Source of the DNA: Saccharum officinarum
Taxonomy: Eukaryota > Streptophyta > Magnoliopsida > Poales > Poaceae
NCBI GenBank assembly: GCA_020631735.1
Contig: CM036199.1
Span: forward strand, 14,414,834 to 14,478,833
Direction: 5' to 3'
DNA length: 64,000 bases
The notes below the pieces were generated by a model that worked only from the letters and a program-made list of their open reading frames with translations, ran no database searches and was not told the origin of the DNA. Both the position numbers and the translations under genes were made by a program. This document shows, in pieces, positions 57,187 through 64,000 of this stretch (its first letter is position 1; each line of letters begins with the position of its first letter).

Positions 57187-59437
57187 ATGTCGGGTGTTGA
57201 GTCTTTGCTGGAGTACGATGAAATTGTTAGGAAGATGTTTGGTAATGAAGAAGAAGGATTTCAGTTTTATAACAGCTATGCTAAGGAGAAAGGATTCAGT
57301 GTGAGGAGAAGCTACTGTGAGTGGGACAATGGTCACAATGAGATGACCCTTCGGAAGTTTGTCTGCAGTCGTGAAGGTTTCTGCGAAGAGAAGGAGCTGA
57401 AGAGGGAGAATAGGAAGCGGAAGGCGCGGAATGTTACTCGTGTTGGATGTCGTGCTAAACTTGTGATTGCACGAGACCAGAACACAGGGCAGTGGTATGT
57501 GAAGGAATTCATCGAGGGACATAACCATCGGTTGGCGGAACCAGACGTTGCTTGTCTGCTGCGTTCACATAGAAGAATCAGCGATGATCAGAAAGCTGAG
57601 ATTCTGGAGATGCAGATTTCTGGGATCCGCAAACACCAGATAATGGATATTATGCTAAACCAGTATGGTGGGTACGATAAGGTTGGATATACCATGAGGG
57701 ACCTGTACAATTTCTGCCATCGCAATAAGGTGGAGACAGTTGCCGCTGGTGATGCTCAAGCAGTCATCAGTTTCCTGACAGAATGCAAAAGTAATGATCC
57801 TGATTTCTTTTTTCAATACAAGAATGATGGGGAAGGGCACCTGAAGGGACTGCTCTGGTGTGACTGCCAATGTCGGCTTGACTATGCAGCATTCGGTGAT
57901 GTCGTCGTATTTGATAGCACATACAAAACGAATCGATACAACTTGCCCCTTGTTCCTTTTGTTGGGGTGAATCACCATGGCAGCATGGGTCTTTTTGCAT
58001 GTGGAATTACTACTCAGGAGACTATTGAGTCCTATGTGTGGATGCTTAGGACATTCTCTGATGCCATGGCTCAGAAGCATCCGGGTTCCGTGATCACTGA
58101 TGGAGACCTTGCTATGCAGAGAGCAATTAAGCTGGTGTGGCCGAATTCATCGCATAGGCTGTGCACATGGCATATTGAGCAGAACATTGTGCATAATGTG
58201 AAAGATGATGGTGTCAGGGATGATTTAAGGTATTTCCTTTATGATTCTTGCTCCATAGAAGTGATTGAGAGGAAATGGCTGAAATTCTTGGATAAGCACA
58301 ACGTTATAGATCAGGAGTCCTGGCTGTATCAGATGTATGAGAGGAGGGAAATCTGGTGTGCTGCGTATCATGCTGATAAGTGCTATTTAGGACTGAGGAG
58401 CAACCAGCGGAGTGAGAGCCTGAACTCTAGGCTCCAGGAAAATCTAGATCGTAAGATGACAATGTCTGAGCTGGTACAACACTTTGACTACTGCCTTTCA
58501 CGGCTGCGTAGTAATGAATTGCATCTGGACTTTGAAGCAGATAATTCTGAGCCATGCGTACAACTAGATGCTTCAACTATTGAGAAAGAGGCTGCGAAGT
58601 CGTTCACACCAGGGATTTTTGGCAAGGTGCAGTTCAGCATTAAAGCAGCCAACAAGTGTTTTATGATTGAAGACCAAGATGGCTATGATTTGCATACGTA
58701 TATTGTTGGAAGGGTCGATAAAGGAGATAGACAATACTTTGTCAAATGTGAGATATGTGTTGATGAAGGCAAGCTAAAGAGAATTTCTTGCTCTTGTCTT
58801 AAGTTACAGTCCCTTGGAACCCCCTGCTCACACATCTTCTTTGTATTGGGCTATCGGAATGAACACGAGCTTCCAAAATGTTGTGTTTTGAAAAGGTGGA
58901 CAATAGGGGCCAAGAGTGCATTTCCTCGTATAAGGAAGAGCACCATGTATGAATACTCCGATAGGCTACAGAGGTACCATGAGCTACGTAATATCAGTCA
59001 CACTACATCATTCATAGCATCTCGTTCACCTGAAGCATATGAGCGCCTGAAACGCATTATGCATGAAGAAGCTGCTATGATCCCGCCCAAGGGAGAAGAG
59101 AACGGAGGCGACAGATATGGTCCGGTGGTGCCGCAAGCCCAGGATGGTGAGTCCGCAGAGTACACAAAAGTCTTGGATCCCATGCATGTACCTGGTAGAG
59201 GGGCCCCGAAGAAAAAGCTGAAGTCAGTTTCAAATAAGAACAGATCTAAGGTGAGATGTACTCTGTGTAAGGAAGAGGGTCACAATCGGCGAACATGCTC
59301 CATGAGAAAAGAGGTAGTTAAGAGTAATGTTCATCAATACCATTGTGTTGCATGTCTGTGAGGCATGTGTAGTTATGACTAATGTTCCTCTTCATTTGTA
59401 GGAAACAAAGCTCCCTGAGGATGTGCTGGATATATGA
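57187..59437 (+). CDS. FAR1/FHY3-type transcription factor (MULE-transposase-derived), 720 aa
   Basis: Exons are 57187-59313 and 59402-59437, joined GAG|GTAGTT...TTTGTAG|GAAACA in frame. Unspliced, the frame would end at 59361. Domains in order: FAR1 DNA-binding WRKY-GCM1-type zinc finger, residues ~26-118 (FYNSYAKEKGFSVRRSYCEW; GCRAKLVIARD; GHNHRL); and MULE transposase core, ~235-335. The core has Asp 243 in DSTYKTNRYNLPL, Asp 305 in VITDGD and the CTWHIEQNI block. A SWIM zinc finger has Cys 535, Cys 537, Cys 547, His 549. A C-terminal CCHC knuckle has Cys 691, Cys 694, His 699, Cys 704. FAR1/FHY3 proteins are transposase-derived nuclear regulators, best known in light signalling. No stops or frameshifts are present. 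It could equally be the transposase of a live Mutator-like element of the Jittery/Hop group; terminal repeats were not found by eye. An Ulp1-type gene follows on the same strand. Confidence 0.9.
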
Positions 59438-59601
59438 TTTGCCAAGGATCCACTTCAGGCAACTCAAGTGACGACAGGTTAATTTTTCATTTTTTACTTT
59501 ATCTTATATAACTCTCTTCTCATGCTCTCCTGCGTGTTCGAGAAAAAAAATATATAACTTATCTCTGCTATTATTTCTGTTGTGCTTAGCTCCATAAGTC
59601 C

Positions 59602-61410
59602 ATGTGCATACAAAGTGCCCTTGCTGAATCAGGCACTACAAGAAATGGTACAATGGAAAAGGCCATGCAGCAGCAAGGCGACCCCTCTACAGCGCATATC
59701 AAACCAAGGAAGCCTATTGTGGACACCGATTACTATGGAGGAACAATTGACACAGTCGTTGCCCTCTTCATAAGGAACAGTTACGAATACGCTACGGTTG
59801 TTGACATCGATGGCCATTTTCTTACGGCAGTTCAGCTACGCGGAACTGTCACAGAGGGCGGCTACATAGCAGATGAGGTCATATCATTTCAGATCCATGT
59901 GGTCAGTACAAACATGCACACACCTACTATGTACTTACTGAACCCTTTGCAGGTAATAAATGCCTTTGTTCATTTGAGCAATGTGGAGACAGATGCAGCA
60001 TCTTATATAACAACGTTCGAAGCCCGCAAGTTGGCTGACAGTAATCTGGGTGCACAGGACGGTTTCACGAAGAAAATTGTCGCCAAATGCAAAGGAAGGC
60101 ATTTGGTACGTAATACTGATTTTTGGTAATCTTGCATCTTTGGATTCAGCCATGCATTCAATAGTTTTCAATTATTTTGTCCAGGTCTTTGTGCCAATGC
60201 ATGTTAACGAGAACCACTGGGCTCTCCTAGTTCTCAATTTCAAAAAGAAAGAGGTACAAATACTTGACTCCCTAGGTGGACGACACAAAAAGGTAGAGAA
60301 GGCATTGGTAAGTACATATCATCTGCATATCATGTACCAGCTATTGTTTATTCAACTACAATTACAGATTGATCAAAATTCACATGTATCTCACCATCCA
60401 CTAGGTCGAAGGCATACAGAAATGCATCGACTATTGTGTCGACAACGACTTGGTTCAATTTGAAACCCCAATTAACTTGCACGAGTGGGAAACAGTTCCC
60501 TATCATCATAGCATACCGAAGCAAGAAGACGGGTACTTACTCTTTTTCCTTTGTATATTAATGATGTACTCTAATTACTTATGTTTTTGTTATGTTGCAG
60601 TGAATCATGCGGGGCATTTATAATAAAATACATGCTGGCATGGGACGGAGAAAAAATGGCTGATGATTTCACAAATGTGAGTATTACAATTATTGTGAAT
60701 TACATATATGGCTGAAGATTTCACAAAAACTTCTGTGTGACGTGCGCTACTTTCGCTTGGATAGGCACAAATGCAAAGTTTTAAATACAGAATATGCGCG
60801 AGGCTGCTTCATTCTGACAAAAACCTGAGACACAGGCACTCATATGATAAACCTATCACGGTATGTGCTTTTACTTCATATTAGAAATTTAGAATCATTC
60901 AGTTGGGACAGTTTGTTCGGCAGTGCATGAATTAATCGGGTCTAACATTTTTTGTTTGATGATACTTAGAAGGAACAATACTATGCGAAGAACCCGGAGG
61001 AACAATCAGGGCACGAGGAGGATGAAGAAGATGCAGACGATGTGCAAATGATATCACCATTGACGGGCACTCCAACAACCACGTTGGCAAGCACGAAATT
61101 AGCTCCACCACCCTCTGCGCTCAGCAAGAAAGGAACCACAGGAAAGAAAGGAACACGAGTGCAAGAAAATAGAAGAGAAGAAAATACAGCCGAGGGATCT
61201 ACAAAAAGGAAAAGAGGACGACCCCCAAAAAGGAATGTGGAGAAAGCTCCTGGTAACACTAAATCTGTGCTGGAGGAATTCAGCACCGAAAATATTGCTA
61301 AACGAGCGAAAATGACCAAAACTCCTGTTGGCGCTTTGGATAGCACCGAATCTGTGAATAAACGAGTGCGACGTGCAGGGCCATATGATGGTAGCCCTTG
61401 GGGTAAATAA
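59602..61410 (+). CDS. Ulp1/C48-type SUMO protease-like protein with AT-hook tail, six exons, ~455 aa
   Basis: Exons: 59602-60105, 60185-60307, 60405-60532, 60601-60676, 60765-60860 and 60970-61410. All introns are GT-AG and phases agree. The cysteine protease core has His 179 (NHWALLVLN), Asp 196 (QILDSLGG), Gln 249 (oxyanion) and Cys 255 (ESCGAFIIKYM), the order and spacing of Ulp1/SENP deSUMOylating enzymes. The last exon is acidic, then basic, with an AT-hook (KRKRGRPPKR, residues ~388-397) that binds AT-rich DNA. The start is uncertain: the ATG at 59602 follows an acceptor-like TGCTTAG at 59589, and a 51-base stretch (59902-59952) could be a mini-intron. It lies 164 bp after the FAR1 stop, so a shared transcript is possible. 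All catalytic residues are intact, so the enzyme is plausible; transposon-type Ulp1 genes are the main alternative to a host gene. Confidence 0.8.
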
Positions 61411-61481
61411 TTGTATAGCAGGAACCACAAGGTGGATAGTATGTTCATTCATAAATAAACGAGTTCAACATACCTTGTACT

Positions 61482-61614
61482 CTATAAATTCTGTATAGGA
61501 CCTCTGCTGAAATCCCAGTCAACATAGATAGTTTTTGTGAACAGCTGACTCCCGTTCATTGCTCTGATCGCAGCTTGTGCCCTCAAAGCTTTCATATTCA
61601 ATAAGCGCATATCC
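61482..61614 (-). pseudogene. Y14/RBM8A-like RRM exon, frameshifted
   Basis: Read on the minus strand, an acceptor (GTGACAG) is followed by [12 protein letters not shown] and, after a 2-base loss, [29 protein letters not shown] and a stop. This is the second half of the RRM of Y14 (RBM8A), the exon junction complex partner of Mago: compare the family pattern KGYALIEYE, AxxAIxAM(N/D)G, xxIxVDWxFSxGP. The frameshift and missing flanking exons make it a gene fragment. The retained splice acceptor indicates a DNA-level copy, not a processed pseudogene. A LINE sits 12 bases upstream of the exon, in its intron. Confidence 0.75.
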
Positions 61615-61891
61615 CTGTCACCCAGCTTCTAAAGCGGGCCGATAATGTAAAGAGCGGTAGAGGTCGACCTAAACTAACTTGGGACGAGTCCGTTAAGAGA
61701 GATCTTAAGGAGTGGAATATCTCCAAGGATTTAGCTATGGACAGGAGCGCTTGGAGATTGGCAATCAACGTGCCCGAACCGTGACCTCTTTTTGTCTTGT
61801 GCCCTTTATGTTCCTTTATGTGTCTACCTGTTTCTCGTCTCTTTTGGGTTTCATCTCTAGCCTACCCCAACTTGCTTGGGATAAAAGGCTA

Positions 61892-61963
<72 letters not shown>

Positions 61964-61979
61964 ATCCCTGTCACCCAGC
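61610..61979 (+). mobile_element. 5'-truncated RTE-type LINE with (TTG)n tail and 17-bp target duplications
   Basis: The LINE body is 61627-61962. It encodes the end of a LINE reverse transcriptase protein (GRGRPKLTWDESVKRDLKEW, MDRSAWRLAINVPEP, stop). A 3' region with ACTTGCTTGGGATAAAAGGC and about 70 bases of GTT repeats (61893-61962) follow. TATCCCTGTCACCCAGC occurs on both sides (61610-61626, 61963-61979). A trinucleotide tail and severe 5' truncation are typical of RTE elements in grasses. Confidence 0.88.
61893..61962 (+). repeat. (TTG)n microsatellite, the tail of the LINE
   Basis: Uninterrupted TTG/GTT triplets form the 3' tail of the LINE. Apparent poly-Gln, poly-Val and poly-Cys frames here are artefacts of this tract. 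Confidence 0.95.
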
Positions 61980-62338
61980 ACAATCCAGGTGAGGGCAGTA
62001 GGGCAAATAAAAGTGCATAAGACACTTTCATAGTAACTACGAACTTTAACACCTTTTATATCAAGGAGGTAGGCTTGCACGTAGCAATACACAAAGCATG
62101 GATGCAGAAAACTAGGGACTATATTGGGGTATAGCCATAAAAATAGTCGGCTTGGTGGATAGTACTAGACTAGATCTTTACCAGGCATCGATATCAATTT
62201 CATCATCCAAATCATCGATATCACTGACACTGGATGACCACCATACGAAATCACAAACAATGAGCTGATTTTTGCAAACTGTAGAAGTGCCATTGTCAAC
62301 TAAAAGTAGATAATTTTTTAAGTTCAATCTTTTCTTAC

Positions 62339-62648
62339 CTGAGACGGCAGGGCAAGGGAAGGAGGTGAGGAGTCCGTTGACGTAGACGCTGACATCGCCG
62401 TGAGGCGGCGCGCCGGTGGCAGGAAGGAGCGGAGCGGGGAGTCGGCGGCGGCCACCACGGCAGGCGACGACGAGGGCAGGACGACCACTGCGGCACGTGA
62501 TGAGGAGGGCACGTGATGAGGAGGGCAGCTTCGTCACCATGGACCGCCGCTTCTGTGGACGAGCGCACCTCACCACCCGCACCCTACCGGTAGCGGGGAC
62601 GGCCGCCGCCACTGCGACCGGGAGCGCAGTCGCTGCCGCGGCCTCCAT
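62339..62648 (-). CDS. Tentative first exon, unidentified protein
   Basis: An ATG at 62646-62648 opens MEAAAATALPVAVAAAVPAT, then an Arg-rich, low-complexity stretch and DVSVYVNGLLTSFP. A consensus donor CAG|GTAAGA ends it at 62339. Start context and donor look like a minus-strand first exon of a GC-rich grass gene, and the Y14-like exon lies downstream on the same strand. However, I could not establish connecting exons. The frame also continues to 62178 if unspliced. No domain was recognised. It could be a captured gene start or the promoter region of a broken gene. Confidence 0.3.
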
Positions 62649-63173
62649 GTGCTCGGTTGGGGAGCTGAGGGCTGGTGAGAAGGGGTCGGGCCCGAATGTC
62701 GCCGGAGGCCTGGAGTAGTGCTCCCCGCCGTCTCTCCCTCCGCTCTGGCAGGACCCGAGGGCTGGAGCTAGCGAATCCGGCGGTGGCAACGGAAATCGCC
62801 CTAAAGGCGCCGCAACGAACAAGACGCTTGGAGAGTGGCCTTGCTTGTCCTAGTGTCCTGCGAGCACACGAGCTGAACCTAGGACGAGTGGGCCGCGGCT
62901 GGGCCATGGCGACGCGTTGGCCCATCGCGAGGACGTGGCCAAACTAAGCCACACCACTACAGACTACGCGGTTTAGTCCCACCTCGCTTTCATAGTAACT
63001 ACGAACGCAACTTAAAAGCGGAGACGAAGCAGCCGCTCTTGAATTTCTATACTGCGCTACCTGCTCTCAAACACTTGCTGATTGGGCCTAAGCTTGTGCG
63101 GCCTGGTTGGTGCTCCCTGAAGGGTCGAGCCTGACCTAGCTGCTATGGCTCTATGGCCCATGGCAAAACTCTT
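62649..63173. other. GC-rich then mixed intergenic sequence
   Basis: Possible leader and promoter of the tentative minus-strand exon. CTTTCATAGTAACTACGAAC occurs at 62022-62041 and again at 62988-63007, a direct repeat about 966 bases apart that is not explained by other features. No gene was established. Confidence 0.35.
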
Positions 63174-63309
63174 TTTTGCCAAACCATTTATTTTAAAATT
63201 GAACTATTTGCCATAATTTATTTTTTGCCAACCCATTCATTTCGAAAATTGAATTATTTGCCATAATGTATTGTTTGTCAAACCATTTATTTTGAAATTG
63301 AATTATTTT
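63174..63309. repeat. ~50-bp tandem repeat, 2.7 copies
   Basis: TTGCCAAACCATTTATTTT, GAACTATTTGCCATAAT and variants recur with starts at 63176, 63225 and 63275. Confidence 0.85.
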
Positions 63310-64000
63310 AAAATCTACCACTACGGCGGCTATTGGTTCACCATTGCTTTTCCTCTTCCAAAATCCCCATAAATCCATACTAATTGTTAGGCCTATTGGT
63401 TGACCCGCACCAATGACTCTGGTATGGTTGTATTTCTTTTATTTATGTTAATTTGTGATGACTTGATATACACTAGTGTAGACTTTTGATGACTCTTGAG
63501 CAAGTACCTGCGAGGATTTTACCTGTTGCCATCTTTATACTAGTCCACTCAAATGAGACCTGACCGAGATCAATTGACTTTCTTATCTGGTTAGTAGCCC
63601 ATTATTCCACTCGGACGACACATGAGAGTAGCGGGTTAGTTCTTATAATGTTAGGACTAGGAAAAATACAACATGCACGAATAGGGGACTTTTTTTGGTT
63701 AAATAATGCCAAATAAAAAAACCATATGAGCAGGGCCACAACCCCCTAATGCCCACGATGGGCCTCCTGACTCGTGGACTTAAATGGGCTGGAGATCGCT
63801 GCATTGGCTTGATGGAGGATGCCGCCGTGCATGCTGCTCTCCAGGATTGCCGGCGCCAAGCACTCAACCGTCACGGCCTACCTATCCCAATAAAAAAAGG
63901 AAAACACCTCCTCTACCTCCTAAATTATAGGATCTTATTCCTCTTTCTTGATTTAGGATGCTTATAAACCTCCTCCGTCTCCTCGGTCTCTCTACGAACG
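63310..64000. other. Intergenic end of window, no gene established
   Basis: Short frames at 63643-63967 lack a recognisable family. The last 40 bases (TATAAACCTCC followed by CT-rich sequence) could be a core promoter of a plus-strand gene beyond the window, but this is only suggestive. Confidence 0.25.

Noticed and set aside
59634..59647. CACTACAAGAAATG, matching the typical CACTA transposon terminus
   Set aside because: It lies inside the first coding exon of the Ulp1-like gene and no inverted partner or 3-bp duplication was seen; probably chance, though an end search would be worthwhile.
61816..62092. Poly-Gln, poly-Thr, poly-Val and poly-Cys frames
   Set aside because: All arise from the (TTG)n tail of the LINE.
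63643..63967. Short frames of 72-74 aa on both strands near the window end
   Set aside because: No recognisable domain, no splice context, weak start contexts.

Overview
The window looks like plant nuclear DNA from a grass, most likely the Andropogoneae (sorghum, sugarcane, Miscanthus group). The reasons are spliced genes whose products resemble rice proteins, an Au-type SINE, SIRE/Maximus copia and Tat and Tekay/Del-type gypsy retrotransposons, and several grass MITEs. The species is an inference. There is one 100-N assembly gap (37027-37126). No rRNA, tRNA or CRISPR locus was seen.

Layout. 1-8524 is retroelement: the end of a long-LTR gypsy element with a very short non-coding internal region, inserted into a gutted copia relic. 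8525-12250 holds a complete five-exon minus-strand gene for signal peptidase complex subunit 2 (SPCS2), with an AT-AC (U12-type) intron, a SINE and a MITE in its introns. 12250-18190 is intergenic: a minisatellite of 169-187 bp units split by a MITE, a 657-bp long-inverted-repeat element with 9-bp target duplications, and another MITE. 18191-18607 encodes a small proline/histidine-rich protein with a signal peptide and one C-terminal membrane segment. 18608-26466 is AT-rich intergenic sequence with one tentative two-exon minus-strand ORF and several local repeats.

26467-54514 is a nest of LTR retrotransposons. A decayed Tat-type gypsy element is broken by a solo SIRE LTR with perfect 5-bp target duplications and by the start of a plus-strand SIRE copy. 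After the gap come a minus-strand gypsy-type LTR and a second plus-strand SIRE element with a decayed env-like third ORF. The 3' LTR of that element is split at its TATA box by a nearly intact 10.9-kb minus-strand SIRE element. That element has two LTRs of about 2.2 kb, a PBS, a PPT, an intact gag, and a pol with one premature stop.

54515-62000 is the most interesting gene region. An intact FAR1/FHY3-type gene (MULE-transposase-derived, about 720 aa) is followed on the same strand, 164 bp after its stop, by a six-exon gene. That gene encodes an Ulp1/C48-type SUMO protease with a visible His-Asp-Cys triad and an AT-hook tail. Both lie between minus-strand fragments of other host genes: an F-box-associated domain and a Y14/RBM8A RRM exon next to an RTE-type LINE insertion. 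A MULE-derived or co-transcribed transposase-deSUMOylase unit is one hypothesis. The remainder to 64000 holds a tentative first exon and small tandem repeats.
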